Positions 1 to 8,333 are shown, counted from the stretch's first letter. The stretch is DNA of 31,407 nucleotides from Limnoglobus sp043757025 (GCA_043757025.1 JAYVQG010000122.1:1-31407); one strand, 5' to 3'. Notes: generated by a model from the letters alone, not told the origin. Numbers and translations are program-made.

Positions 1-150
1 CGTCCCCGGCCCGCCGATCTTCGAGGCGAACGTGCCCATCTCTTTGCCGTTCTTCCCCGTGCGAACGAGCGTCGCGTTGCCGTTCGCGAACTTCGCCTGA
101 AAGCGGTTCTCGCCCTTCGACAGTTCTAGAACCACCTCGGCGTTCGCGTC
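1..150 (-). pseudogene. Fragment of a probable S26 signal-peptidase-like protein, open at window edge
   Basis: The minus strand reads an open segment of about 50 residues that includes VVLELSKGENRFQAKF and NATLVRTGKNGKEMG, and it runs off the left edge of the window. The phrase 'LELSKG..RF.A.F...TLxR' resembles a beta-sandwich segment that I associate with planctomycete S26 (LepB-type) signal peptidases; this is recognition from memory and weak. Although the frame stays open further right, plausible coding content stops near 150, where a gene fragment in the opposite orientation takes over. No start codon or transmembrane N-terminus, which an S26 peptidase would have, is visible. I therefore read it as a gene that has lost its 5' part, or as one side of a rearrangement junction. 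It could instead be part of an unrelated secreted protein. Confidence 0.35.
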
Positions 151-480
151 GCTGGATCTTACTTGTGGCTCGATCCATCCCGCGATGGCAAGACATACCT
201 CGCCGCTGGAGTCGATGCGATGTTCCACGTCGATGCCGCGAACGGGAAAGCGACCAAGATCGCGGCATTCGAGAATGTGGCATACGTACTGGCGAGGTGG
301 TCGCCAGATGGCAGTCGCATCGGCTGCATGAAATACGATTCCGACCCAGCCAACCCACAAATCCGCGACTCGCATCTGCTTCTTTTCGACGTCGATGGCA
401 AGAACGAAAAGACGCTGCTGACCATCAAGGACGATGGCCAGCGAACGCGGTTCCTCGGCTGGTACCCAATCGGGAAGTAA
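130..480 (+). pseudogene. C-terminal fragment of a PD40/TolB-like beta-propeller protein
   Basis: The frame is open from the TAG at 127-129 to the TAA ending at 480, and the first usable start codon is a TTG at 163. The product of about 105 residues carries beta-propeller blade features: WLDPSRDGKTYLA, then ARWSPDGSRIG (the 'WSPDG' PD40 signature) and RDSHLLLFDVDGKNEKTLL. TolB/PD40 propellers and related sensor proteins normally have several hundred residues. Only the last two or three blades are present, with no signal peptide or preceding domain, so this looks like a 5'-truncated remnant. It abuts an opposite-strand fragment near 150, which supports a breakpoint there. It may still be translated from the TTG, but no Shine-Dalgarno sequence is evident. 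Confidence 0.5.
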
Positions 481-518
481 CATCATCGGGATCGCGTCGA
501 ACTGCACTTGGAAATGAA

Positions 519-548
519 GCAGACCGGCGCTGTTTTGCACCGGTCTGC
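519..548 (-). terminator. Probable terminator of the tRNA-Lys gene
   Basis: A perfect 9-bp stem (GCAGACCGG / CCGGTCTGC) encloses a 12-nt loop containing an extra GC/GC pair. On the minus strand it starts 15 nt beyond the tRNA 3' end and is followed by TTCATTTCC, a modest U-rich tail. On the plus strand no T-run follows, so I assign it to the tRNA transcript. Confidence 0.5.
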
Positions 549-563
549 CGTAGATTGCACCAG

Positions 564-636
<73 letters not shown>

Positions 637-787
637 TTGCAAATTCATTTTGCAACTCCGGGCGATTTCCTTCAAGGCCACATCGTCGGTTTTTTGCGGT
701 GGATGCGAATCCGGGCGGGGTTGTGCTTGTCGGTACGATGGTGCGCGGCTTACAATCCGCACTATTGTTCCCTCACTGGATAGTCCC

Positions 788-2305
788 ATGGCCGAGCCGA
801 TCCTCGTTGCGAAATCCCCCGAAGACCTCGAACTGTTGCCGAAGATGGCGAACCGGCACGGGCTGGTGGCGGGTGCGACGGGTACGGGTAAAACCGTCAC
901 GTTGCAAAAGCTCGCGGAGGGCTTCAGCCGAATTGGGGTGCCGGTGTTTTTGGCGGACGTGAAGGGCGATCTTTCGGGGCTGTGCAAACCGGGCACGCCG
1001 AAGCCGCCGATTGCCGAACGAATCGCGCTACTCGAAATTACGGACTTCGAATATTGTGCCTTCCCCGTGGCGTTCTGGGACGTCTTCGGCGAACGCGGTC
1101 ACCCCGTGCGGGCGACGATCTCCGAGATGGGGCCGTTGTTGCTTTCGCGATTACTGAACCTGAATGATACGCAAGCGGGCGTGTTGCAGATCGCGTTCAA
1201 AGTCGCCGACGATAACGGGCTGCTGTTGCTCGACTTGAAAGACCTGAAGGCGATGCTTCAGTACGTCGGCGACAATTCCAAAGACCTCAAGACCGAGTAC
1301 GGAAACATCTCGCCGGCGAGCGTGGGCGCGATCCAGCGCGGGTTGCTGGTGCTATCCGAACAAGGCGGCGAGAGCTTCTTCGGCGAACCGGCACTGGACC
1401 TCATGGACTTCATCCAGAACGATGCGAAGGGGCACGGCGTCATCAACGTGCTGGCGGCGGACAAGCTGTTGTTGTCGCCCCAACTGTACGCGACGTTCCT
1501 GCTGTGGATGCTCGCGGAACTGTTCGAGCGACTGCCGGAAGTCGGCGATTTGGACAAGCCGAAGCTCGTGTTTTTCTTCGACGAAGCGCACCTGTTGTTT
1601 ACGGACGCGCCGAAGTCGCTGCTCGAAAAGATCGAGCAAGTCGTACGGCTCATCCGCTCGAAAGGCGTCGGCATTTACTTCGTGACGCAGAACCCGCTAG
1701 ACATCCCGGAGACGGTGCTCGCGCAGTTGGGGAACCGCGTGCAACATGCGTTGCGGGCGTTTACACCGCGCGATCAGAAGGCAGTGCGAACGGCGGCGGA
1801 GACGTTCCGCACGAATCCGAATTTAGACGCGGCATCGGTGATTACGCAACTCGCGGTGGGCGAGGCGCTGATCTCGTTCCTCGATGCGAAGGGCACGCCG
1901 ACGATGGTGCAATTGGGGCGCGTGATTCCGCCGAGCGGGCAGATCGGCCCGATCACCGATGCCGAGCGATTGGCCGTGATGAAGAGTTCCGTCGTGTTCG
2001 GCGTGTACGAAAAGATCGTCGATCGGGAATCGGCATACGAGATTCTGCGCGGCCGCGCCGCTGGCACCGCGCTGCCCGCTGAGAGAGGTAACAGCGAAGC
2101 CGACATGCAGGCGAAACGCGATGAATTCGCCAAGAAGCAAGCCGATCAAGTCGCCGCGAAGGAACCGAAAGCACCCGCTCGCCGTACCGACAGCGTTTTT
2201 CTCGCCTTTTGCAAAAGTGCGGCCCGTTCGGTGGCCACATCGGTCGGGCGCGTCGTCACGCGCGGGATTTTCGACGTGATACTCGGCGGCGGCAAAAAGC
2301 GGTGA
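788..2305 (+). CDS. HerA-like / DUF853 family ATPase
   Basis: This 505-residue protein is a P-loop ATPase of the HerA/FtsK superfamily, DUF853 type (the family of E. coli YjgR). Walker A is GATGTGKT at residues 29-36 in the context RHGLVAGATGTGKTVTLQ. The family phrase FLADVKGDLSGL follows near residue 56. Walker B is KLVFFFDEAHLLF at 259-271, and a sensor-like FVTQNPLDIP lies about 40 residues further on. The last 60-70 residues are Lys/Ala-rich and then hydrophobic. The family is predicted to use ATP to act on DNA or nucleoprotein, but its physiological role is not established. The frame is open far upstream. I chose ATG 788 because the protein then begins just before the conserved N-terminus; no strong Shine-Dalgarno is present. 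It is a single gene, downstream of and divergent from the tRNA. Confidence 0.9.
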   Translation: MAEPILVAKSPEDLELLPKMANRHGLVAGATGTGKTVTLQKLAEGFSRIGVPVFLADVKGDLSGLCKPGTPKPPIAERIALLEITDFEYCAFPVAFWDVFGERGHPVRATISEMGPLLLSRLLNLNDTQAGVLQIAFKVADDNGLLLLDLKDLKAMLQYVGDNSKDLKTEYGNISPASVGAIQRGLLVLSEQGGESFFGEPALDLMDFIQNDAKGHGVINVLAADKLLLSPQLYATFLLWMLAELFERLPEVGDLDKPKLVFFFDEAHLLFTDAPKSLLEKIEQVVRLIRSKGVGIYFVTQNPLDIPETVLAQLGNRVQHALRAFTPRDQKAVRTAAETFRTNPNLDAASVITQLAVGEALISFLDAKGTPTMVQLGRVIPPSGQIGPITDAERLAVMKSSVVFGVYEKIVDRESAYEILRGRAAGTALPAERGNSEADMQAKRDEFAKKQADQVAAKEPKAPARRTDSVFLAFCKSAARSVATSVGRVVTRGIFDVILGGGKKR

Positions 2306-2553
2306 TGCCGTAATAAAGTCGGACCCAGCGAGTCGTGCGAATCGGCAACAGTTTGGGTAAGCCTCGTGGCGTCCTGCAACGATTGCGATGTTTGGCCAGT
2401 TTTGCGGAATGTGCGATCTGCGGCAAGTTTGCGGGAAGCAGCCTCATGTTTTGAATGCGGTCGTGCCGATTATTCTGCTTAGAGCAAACAATCCGTGCGC
2501 GGGCGGTGGCACAAGTGGGGCCCGCCGCGGCCAAGGCAGTTCAGGAGTGTACC

Positions 2554-3987
2554 ATGATTAAAGGATTTTTCGGTACGATTGCGGCCTTGGCGGCCGGGGC
2601 GGGAATCGCCGTGGGGCAGTCGCCCTTCGTACCGCCGCCGACACCGATTTCGCCTGCAATGAACTACGGAGAAGTGCAACCCGCCGAGTTCAACGTACCG
2701 CAACAAGTGATTCCCCCGCAGTTCGGCCAAGGCGGACCCGGCGGGCCTGGCGGCATGATGGATGGCCCCCCCGGTTTGACCGGGCCGAACGGGATGCCAT
2801 CGTATCCGCCGCCCGGCCAGTACGGTGCGCAATCGTACGAGTCGGCGGTCAATCCGAATCGCGCGTCACCATCGGGCGTGTCGCACTATTACCTGACGTT
2901 CGATTACTTGCTGTGGTCGGTGAGTGCGCAACCGTCGAACGTGCCGTACGTCACGACCAGCGCGCCTTCGGATCGTGGCCTCGCCGGACGATCGACGACC
3001 GCGCTGCTGTACAGTAACACCGATCTCGGCTACGGCCTGTCGAGTGGGTTCCGCGTGACTGGCGGTTGGTTCAAAGGGGAAGACCGCCGCTACGGTTACG
3101 AAATCTCCGGCTTTTCGCTCGAACAAAAATCGAACAGCTACTTCGCCCAATCGGCGAACAACGGCGTGCCCGTCCTGGCTCGGCCGTTCATCGATGCGAC
3201 GAACAACACCCCGGCCGTGCTGACGATCTCGCAGCCGAACTTGGCAAACGGTAACGTCCTCGTTGCGACCTCGAACCGCATCTTCGGTGCGGAAGTCAGC
3301 GGGATCGTGAACATGTATCGCGGTTGCCCGAGCGATGGTGCCCGCTTCACGGCCAACGGTTTGCTCGGCTTCCGGTTCATGGAAATCGACGAGAAGCTCG
3401 AAATCTCCTCGGCATCGACGCTGTTGGGCGGCGGGGCACCGCTGTTCAACGGTTTGCCAGTCTTCGCACCCGGCACGATCACCGTGCAAGACGGCTTCCA
3501 CGTGGTCAACCGCTTCTACGGCGGTCAAGTTGGGTTTCAGACCGAACTCCGCTACAGCCGTTACACCTTCGGTTTCACCGGCAAAGTGGCGGCGGGTGTG
3601 ATGAACCAGACGCTCGACATCACCGGTCAGTCGGCTCTGCTCGACCCGACGCGCGGGCTGGCCCAAGTCGCACTCGGCGGCGTTTATGCGAACTCGATGA
3701 ACATCGGGCGATACCGCAACGATGAATTCGCCGTGATCCCCGAGTTCAGCGGCACCTTCGGTTACAACTGGACATCGTGGCTGACGACGTCGGTCGGCTA
3801 CAACTTCCTGTACGCCAACCGCGTGCTGCGTCCCGGTAACTCGTTCAACGACCGCGTGAACCCCGCCGTGCTGCCGACGAGCCAAAACTTCGGCACCGGC
3901 AGCGTCGTCCCGATCGTCAACCGGGCACTCACGCAAGACGAACTGTTCGCACAAGGCGTCACGTTCAGCTTGCTCATGAAGTATTAA
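2554..3987 (+). CDS. BBP7 family outer-membrane beta-barrel protein
   Basis: A 477-residue protein with a signal peptide at residues 1 to about 22 (MIKGFFGTIAALAAG...AVGQ). A Pro/Gly-rich linker of about 90 residues follows (with GGPGGPGGMMDGPPG), then a barrel-like region from about residue 110 to the end. The barrel region starts with YYLTFDYLLW and is full of alternating hydrophobic strands (GFRVTGGWF, YGYEISGFSLEQ, GFRFMEIDEKLEI, VGYNFLYANRV), ending VTFSLLMKY with a terminal aromatic residue as in outer-membrane proteins. This is the BBP7 (putative beta-barrel porin 7) pattern, largely confined to planctomycetes; the transported substrate is unknown. ATG 2554 has AGGAG six bases upstream at 2542-2546, which decides the start over the longer open frame. 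A strong hairpin terminator follows 20 bp after the stop. Confidence 0.88.
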   Translation: MIKGFFGTIAALAAGAGIAVGQSPFVPPPTPISPAMNYGEVQPAEFNVPQQVIPPQFGQGGPGGPGGMMDGPPGLTGPNGMPSYPPPGQYGAQSYESAVNPNRASPSGVSHYYLTFDYLLWSVSAQPSNVPYVTTSAPSDRGLAGRSTTALLYSNTDLGYGLSSGFRVTGGWFKGEDRRYGYEISGFSLEQKSNSYFAQSANNGVPVLARPFIDATNNTPAVLTISQPNLANGNVLVATSNRIFGAEVSGIVNMYRGCPSDGARFTANGLLGFRFMEIDEKLEISSASTLLGGGAPLFNGLPVFAPGTITVQDGFHVVNRFYGGQVGFQTELRYSRYTFGFTGKVAAGVMNQTLDITGQSALLDPTRGLAQVALGGVYANSMNIGRYRNDEFAVIPEFSGTFGYNWTSWLTTSVGYNFLYANRVLRPGNSFNDRVNPAVLPTSQNFGTGSVVPIVNRALTQDELFAQGVTFSLLMKY

Positions 3988-4006
3988 ACGACGTCAGATC
4001 CAACGC

Positions 4007-4034
4007 AAGACGGGGGCCACGTGGCCCCCGTTTT
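4007..4034 (+). terminator. Rho-independent terminator after the BBP7 gene
   Basis: A perfect 20-bp palindrome, CGGGGGCCAC/GTGGCCCCCG at 4011-4030, extends by A-T and wobble pairs to 4007-4034 and runs into TTTTCTT. Only about 19 bp separate it from the start of the CCA-adding enzyme gene, so it isolates the two transcripts. Confidence 0.85.
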
Positions 4035-4052
4035 CTTAAATTGGCGACCCCC

Positions 4053-5279
4053 ATGACCTCGCGTGAGTTTGCGATTGAAGTCGTTCGGAAACTCCAAGCG
4101 ACGGGGTTTGTCGCCCTGTGGGCGGGCGGTTGCGTCCGCGATGAACTCCTCGGCCTCGTGCCCGCGGATTATGATGTGGCGAGCGATGCGCGGCCCGAAC
4201 AGGTGAAATTGCTGTTCCGCCGCTGCGTTGAAATTGGCGTCGCGTTCGGCGTCATCGAAGTCATCGGGCCGCGCGGCGACGATGGCGAATGGCTCAAAGT
4301 GCAAGTCGCCACGTTCCGTACCGATGGCACCTACAGCGATGGTCGCCGTCCGGATTCCGTCGCGTTTTGTTCCCCCGAAGAAGATGCAAAGCGCCGCGAC
4401 TTCACGATCAACGGCATGTTCTTCGATCCAATCACGCAGACGGTCTTCGACTACGTCGATGGCCAGAACGACCTCAGAAACAAGATCCTTCGCGCCATCG
4501 GTAACCCGAGCGATCGTTTTGCCGAAGATAAATTGCGCGTGTTGCGAGCCGTGCGGATGGCCACGCGATTCGACCTGCACCTCGACCTGGAAACTCTCGT
4601 CGCGGGGCGGGCGATGGCCCCGCAGATTCGTGCCGTCAGCCCCGAGCGGATCGCCGACGAACTCCGCAAGTTGCTCGTGCATCCACGGCGGGCGCGGGGC
4701 GGCGAACTGCTCCGCGACTTCGGATTGTTCGAACCGATCCTGCCCGAATTGCTGCCGACGTACGAAGCCGATCAGCGGGTACTTGCGGCGTTGCCGGGTG
4801 CCTGTTCGTTCCCGCTCGCGTTCGCCGCGATGCTGCGATCGGTCGGCGTTCGCACGGCGCGCACGATTGGCATTCGACTTAAATTTTCCAACGAGGAACT
4901 GGCGCGAATCGTCTGGCTCGTCGGCCACCGCGATGCGTTACTCGAAGCCGCAACGATGCCGAACCATCAACGACAACCGTTGCTCATCCACGATGGCATC
5001 GACGAACTGCTGGCGCTACACCGTGCCGAAGCACTTGCGTCGAACGCGGCAATTGCACACGTCGAATTTTGCGAACGAATCTTACGCGATACGCCGCCGG
5101 AACGGCTGAACCCATTACCGCTGTTGACCGGCGACGATCTGATTGCAATCGGTTGGACGCCGGGTAAGTTGTTCAAAATTGTGCTGGAAACCGTGCGGAA
5201 TCGGCAACTCGATGGCGAACTGTCGACGAGTGACGAGGCGATGTCAGTAGCGAATGCAATCAAGTTGGCGGGACGATGA
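4053..5279 (+). CDS. cca: CCA-adding enzyme / poly(A) polymerase family (class II nucleotidyltransferase)
   Basis: A 408-residue protein of the tRNA nucleotidyltransferase/poly(A) polymerase family, which adds CCA (or A) to RNA 3' ends. The N-terminal nucleotidyltransferase signature AGGCVRDELLG lies at residues 24-34, with the metal-binding DYD at 39-41. RRDFTINGMFFDP is the conserved RRDFT-IN motif near residue 113. VDGQNDLRNKILRAIG and DRFAEDKLRVLRAVRMATRF form the neck helix region used for base recognition. The remainder is the helical body and tail, without an obvious HD domain. ATG 4053 is preferred over an upstream TTG at 4041 because MTSREFAIEVVRKLQ matches the usual family start; no Shine-Dalgarno is visible. 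Since the tRNA-Lys in this window lacks an encoded CCA, CCA-adding activity is likely, but sequence by eye does not separate CCA-adding enzyme from poly(A) polymerase. The gene overlaps waaA convergently by 20 bp. Confidence 0.88.
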   Translation: MTSREFAIEVVRKLQATGFVALWAGGCVRDELLGLVPADYDVASDARPEQVKLLFRRCVEIGVAFGVIEVIGPRGDDGEWLKVQVATFRTDGTYSDGRRPDSVAFCSPEEDAKRRDFTINGMFFDPITQTVFDYVDGQNDLRNKILRAIGNPSDRFAEDKLRVLRAVRMATRFDLHLDLETLVAGRAMAPQIRAVSPERIADELRKLLVHPRRARGGELLRDFGLFEPILPELLPTYEADQRVLAALPGACSFPLAFAAMLRSVGVRTARTIGIRLKFSNEELARIVWLVGHRDALLEAATMPNHQRQPLLIHDGIDELLALHRAEALASNAAIAHVEFCERILRDTPPERLNPLPLLTGDDLIAIGWTPGKLFKIVLETVRNRQLDGELSTSDEAMSVANAIKLAGR

Positions 5280-6576
5280 GCCGGTCCAGAACGTCGAGCG
5301 TGCGCTCGGTGGCTCCTTGCTGATCGCGAACGAAAGTTCGAGCAGCTTCGCCCATTGCTTGCCGACGAGTAGGGTCTGCCAAAAGTTCGCCGATAACCAC
5401 CGCGACCGCATTTGCATCGGGAACGATCACCGCACCGCGTACTTCGACGAGTCGTTTGGCGGCATCGCGGAAGTTCCAGATATGCGGGCCGAAAACGGTC
5501 GGCACGCCGTAGCCTGCGGGTTCGATCATACTCTGCCCGCCGCGCTTCCCATCGAGCGTGCCGCCGACGTATCCGACATCGGCCAAGCCCCACACCGCAC
5601 CGAGTTCGCCGACCGAATCGAGCAAGACGATCGGCGATGACACCGGCATGACAGTCCGGCTACGACGGTGGTATGTCAGTCCGGAACGATCTAGTAGTTC
5701 GGCGACGTACTCGAAGCGGTCCGGGTGCCGCGGCACGAGGATCAAACGCAAGTTTGGGAAGCGCGGTTGCAGCGTGCGGAACGCTTCGATCGCGATCGCT
5801 TCTTCCGGTGCGTGCGTGCTGCCTGCCACCCAGATCGTTTGCGTCTCGTCGATGGCCAACAATCGCCGCAGTTCGCGGCCCTTCGGCGTGTCCCGCTCGC
5901 CGCTGGCCCCATCGTACTTCACCGAACCAGTCACGCTGAGCTTCGCCGGTTCGACGCCGAGTTGTACGAATCGCTCCGCATATTCCTCGGCTTGCACCGC
6001 GATCGCGCTCACGTGGCGGAACAGCATCCGTCGGGCCAGCCACGCGATGCGTCGATAGCGCCCGAAGCTGCGCGGGCTGAGCCGGGCGTTGACCACCGCC
6101 ACGGGGATGTTTTGCGCGTGCGCGATCCGCACGAAGTTCGGCCACATCTCGGCTTCGGCGAGCACGATCAAGGATGGCTGCACCCGTGTCAGTGCCGTGC
6201 GAACTGCCCACGTAAAATCGAACGGCCACGCAATCACAGTGCAATCGGGGAAGCGGTTCCGCGCCTCCGACAGCCCCGTGTCCGTCGTGCTCGATACGAC
6301 GATCTGCCAGTCTGGGTGGCGTTTGCGAAATGCGGCCACGAGCGTGACGAGCAAGTGAATCTCGCCGACGCTGACGCCGTGAAACCACGCGACGGGTGCC
6401 GGGGATTTGATAATCGTCACGCGGCCGAGTAACTTCGCCGCCGCGTTCTGGCGGTAGCGTCCCGTTCGCAACGACCGCCAAACGAGCCACGGCGACAACA
6501 GCGCGAAGATCGATAAGTACAACAGATTCAGCAGCACGGGGAACGATCCATTGAGTTTTTCTCCAGTTGCGCGCAA
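5260..6576 (-). CDS. waaA: 3-deoxy-D-manno-octulosonic acid (Kdo) transferase
   Basis: A 438-residue GT30 family glycosyltransferase that transfers Kdo from CMP-Kdo to the lipid A precursor at the inner membrane. Residues about 12-32 form the N-terminal membrane anchor (LLNLLYLSIFALLSPWLVW). WFHGVSVGE at 64-72 holds the conserved catalytic-region glutamate (E72). VVSSTTDTG, WPFDF, LAEAEMWPN, VVNARLSPRS, VTGSVKYDG, VAGSTHAPEE, LVPRHPDRF and GGQSMIEPAGYGVPTVFGPH are all typical WaaA blocks in the expected order, so the gene is complete. The start is TTG at 6574-6576; no ATG lies in frame nearby, and an internal GTG at residue 13 would remove little. The 3' end overlaps the cca stop region on the opposite strand. 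Its presence argues for a lipid A-Kdo containing outer membrane in this organism. Confidence 0.92.
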   Translation of the reverse strand: MRATGEKLNGSFPVLLNLLYLSIFALLSPWLVWRSLRTGRYRQNAAAKLLGRVTIIKSPAPVAWFHGVSVGEIHLLVTLVAAFRKRHPDWQIVVSSTTDTGLSEARNRFPDCTVIAWPFDFTWAVRTALTRVQPSLIVLAEAEMWPNFVRIAHAQNIPVAVVNARLSPRSFGRYRRIAWLARRMLFRHVSAIAVQAEEYAERFVQLGVEPAKLSVTGSVKYDGASGERDTPKGRELRRLLAIDETQTIWVAGSTHAPEEAIAIEAFRTLQPRFPNLRLILVPRHPDRFEYVAELLDRSGLTYHRRSRTVMPVSSPIVLLDSVGELGAVWGLADVGYVGGTLDGKRGGQSMIEPAGYGVPTVFGPHIWNFRDAAKRLVEVRGAVIVPDANAVAVVIGELLADPTRRQAMGEAARTFVRDQQGATERTLDVLDRLIVPPT

Positions 6577-6603
6577 GAAAGCGTCGGCCGCGCGGTTTCC
6601 TAT

Positions 6604-6884
6604 TGTAGCTGGCCTCTGTGAGGCCGGTGAGACAACCGGGTCACAGACCCCAGCTACAGGATTTGTAGTGAGGCCGGTGAGACAACCGGGGTCACAGACC
6701 CCAGCTACAGGATTTGTAGCTGGCCTCTATGAGGCCGGTGAGACAACCGGGGTCACAGACCCCAGCTACAAGACAGGATCACAGACCCCAGCTACAAGAC
6801 AGGATCACAGACCCCAGCTACAGGATTTGTAGCTGGCCTCTATGAGGCCGGTGAGACAACCGGGGTCACAGACAACCAGCTACA
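6604..6884. repeat. Array of about 56-bp cloverleaf-forming repeats
   Basis: Four main copies lie at 6604-6658, 6664-6709 (internal deletion of about 10 bp), 6715-6770 and 6828-6884. Two 3'-end fragments lie near 6779-6796 and 6805-6822. The complete unit at 6715-6770 divides without leftover bases into an outer 9-bp stem (TGTAGCTGG/CCAGCTACA) and three arms: CCTC-GAGG, CCGGT-ACCGG and GGTC-GACC, with loops of 3, 6 and 3 nt. Later copies differ from the first mainly in a loop base (TGT to TAT in arm 1), leaving the pairing intact. The array fills most of the space between waaA and the next gene. Confidence 0.93.
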
Positions 6885-6930
6885 TTTGTGGAGAGCCTTC
6901 CGGTTCTCCCATCACCATGAGGTCTCAGCG

Positions 6931-7278
6931 ATGCGTATCCATCAGATTGCGGTCGGTGCGATTGCGGCGGTCAGCATGATCGCCCTCAGCCAGTCTACGG
7001 CGTCGGCACAGGTTTACGTGCAAACCGGTCCGCCGGTTGTCATCGCACAGTCTTACGGCGGCGGTTACTATCAACCGTCGTATGCCAGACAGTATTATGG
7101 GCCGCGTTACGCCAACCCATTCAACTCATACGGCGTTCCCACGTACGGTTACCGAAGTTCAAACTACGGTTATCGCCCCAGTTATGGCCTGAGTTACGGC
7201 AGTTACGGTCCCGGTTTCGGTTACAACCGCGGCTACTACTCGCGCCCCGGCGTTTCGTTCGGCTTCAACTTCCGGTAA
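6931..7278 (+). CDS. Small secreted Tyr/Gly-rich protein
   Basis: A 115-residue protein with a clear signal peptide (MRIHQIAVGAIAAVSMIAL..TASA, cleavage near residue 28). The mature part is dominated by Tyr, Gly, Ser, Pro and Arg in loose repeats such as YGYRSSNYGYRPSYG and GFGYNRGYYSRPG. It ends in SFGFNFR, an aromatic-terminated tail reminiscent of outer-membrane or surface-associated proteins. No catalytic motif is visible and I do not recognise a named family; similar Y/G-rich secreted proteins are common in planctomycetes. ATG 6931 has GAGG about eight bases upstream; a longer reading from TTG 6886 would bury the signal peptide and is rejected. The cloverleaf repeat array ends 46 bp before the start, and a 10-bp hairpin follows the stop. 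Confidence 0.75.
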   Translation: MRIHQIAVGAIAAVSMIALSQSTASAQVYVQTGPPVVIAQSYGGGYYQPSYARQYYGPRYANPFNSYGVPTYGYRSSNYGYRPSYGLSYGSYGPGFGYNRGYYSRPGVSFGFNFR

Positions 7279-7300
7279 TGATCGTCAGACGAAACAAGCC

Positions 7301-7326
7301 AGACCACGGTTAAAGCACCGTGGTCT
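7301..7326 (+). terminator. Hairpin after the Tyr/Gly-rich protein gene
   Basis: A perfect 10-bp stem AGACCACGGT/ACCGTGGTCT encloses the 6-nt loop TAAAGC, 22 bp after the stop codon. The 3' flank is GTGTGTATTAG, not a T-run, so it may be a weak or bidirectional terminator, also closing the minus-strand operon that ends at 7386. Confidence 0.6.
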
Positions 7327-7385
7327 GTGTGTATTAGTTGACTGGTGTTAGCCAACTGATCCTGCCTGGTTCAGACAAGCAATTG

Positions 7386-8321
7386 TTACTGCGTGTCAGA
7401 AACGTCCCCGGCGGCGATAGTTGCCATGTAACGGAGTTGAAATCGGACTGCATAAGTCATCCAACGAACTGAGCCGTCCGCCATCAGGAAGTTTCCGCCC
7501 GGGCCGTGTAGGCTCCAGTAGTGGTGGCGGTCGCATGGGTCGGATAAATTGCCAGGCCCGAAAGTATAGATGTTCATTCCGCCTTTCCCGGGCCAATTCA
7601 CCGACCAACCGCCACATTGTGTTTCCAATGGCGCTACGCCCGATTCAGTGGGCACCTCGAAATCGTTCACGGTCTGGAGATTGTTGAATTCGTGGGTCGT
7701 GTACCACCAACCGACGGACAGATCGGCGGGGGGCGGCCGTTCTGCGACCGCAAGAGTGTTACTCAATCCGTCCGTAATCTCCGAAGGACGTACTCCGATC
7801 CGGCGGCTGAAGAGTCCGGACTTCAGGTCATCGAGGTATCCAGTGACCCCGACGTAACTGGTGTAGGCGGCGGTTACGCCGGCGGAATCCGTCACCGCGG
7901 TTCCGAACCGACCGTCTGCAGGGCAGACATAGGTCTTCACGACGGCCCGTCGAAGCTCTCGATGCGGGTTCGATAAGGGATACGGGTTGGCCTGATACGC
8001 GGAAACGATGCGGCCCCACAGCGACTCCTGCTCGATTTGAGGTAGGATGAACGTGTGCCAACTCGTCCCCTGATAAGAAAACGTGGAGCCTTGCGTGTTG
8101 CCGGGTGCCGGAGATTGAGGTGGAAAGCGTCCATAGATGGCGATTTGGTTGTGAAACGCCGTACCCACCTGCCGCAAGTTGTTCTGGCACGCCGACTGGT
8201 TCGCCGTCCCACGTACGCGTTGTACGGCGGGAAGCAGGAGTCCGAGCAGGCTGGCGAAGATGGCGATGACGACGAGCAGTTCAATCAGGGTCAACCCGCG
8301 TCGGGCATTGATGGCTGTCAC
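7386..8321 (-). CDS. DUF1559 prepilin-like protein (H-X9-DG type)
   Basis: A 311-residue planctomycete-type DUF1559 protein. The N-terminus ARRGLTLIELLVVIAIFASLLGLLLPAVQRVR is a class III prepilin signal: cleavage would occur after Gly-9, followed by a hydrophobic helix with Glu at +5. The next segment, ANQSACQNNLRQVGTAFHNQ, is the DUF1559 hallmark. Near the C-terminus, H-GPGGNFLMA-DG fits the H-X9-DG motif exactly. Such proteins are very numerous in planctomycete genomes; they are presumed to be processed by prepilin peptidase and inserted in a pseudopilus or the envelope, but their function is not established. The GTG start has AGAGG six bases upstream, which supports it. It is the last gene of a probable minus-strand operon, 12 bp after the DUF1573 gene. 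Confidence 0.9.
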   Translation of the reverse strand: MTAINARRGLTLIELLVVIAIFASLLGLLLPAVQRVRGTANQSACQNNLRQVGTAFHNQIAIYGRFPPQSPAPGNTQGSTFSYQGTSWHTFILPQIEQESLWGRIVSAYQANPYPLSNPHRELRRAVVKTYVCPADGRFGTAVTDSAGVTAAYTSYVGVTGYLDDLKSGLFSRRIGVRPSEITDGLSNTLAVAERPPPADLSVGWWYTTHEFNNLQTVNDFEVPTESGVAPLETQCGGWSVNWPGKGGMNIYTFGPGNLSDPCDRHHYWSLHGPGGNFLMADGSVRWMTYAVRFQLRYMATIAAGDVSDTQ

Positions 8322-8333
8322 GTGAACCTCTGT

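Noticed and set aside
2866..3954. 362-codon minus-strand ORF
   Set aside because: It is antisense to the BBP7 gene, which has a signal peptide, Shine-Dalgarno and terminator. The antisense product is Arg/Val/Glu-rich shadow sequence.
3984..4928. 314-codon minus-strand ORF
   Set aside because: It is antisense to the CCA-adding enzyme, whose motifs are all intact.
6604..6884. CRISPR array
   Set aside because: The units are not separated by unique spacers of uniform length. Copies are adjacent or truncated, the unit is a 56-bp palindrome, and no cas genes are nearby.
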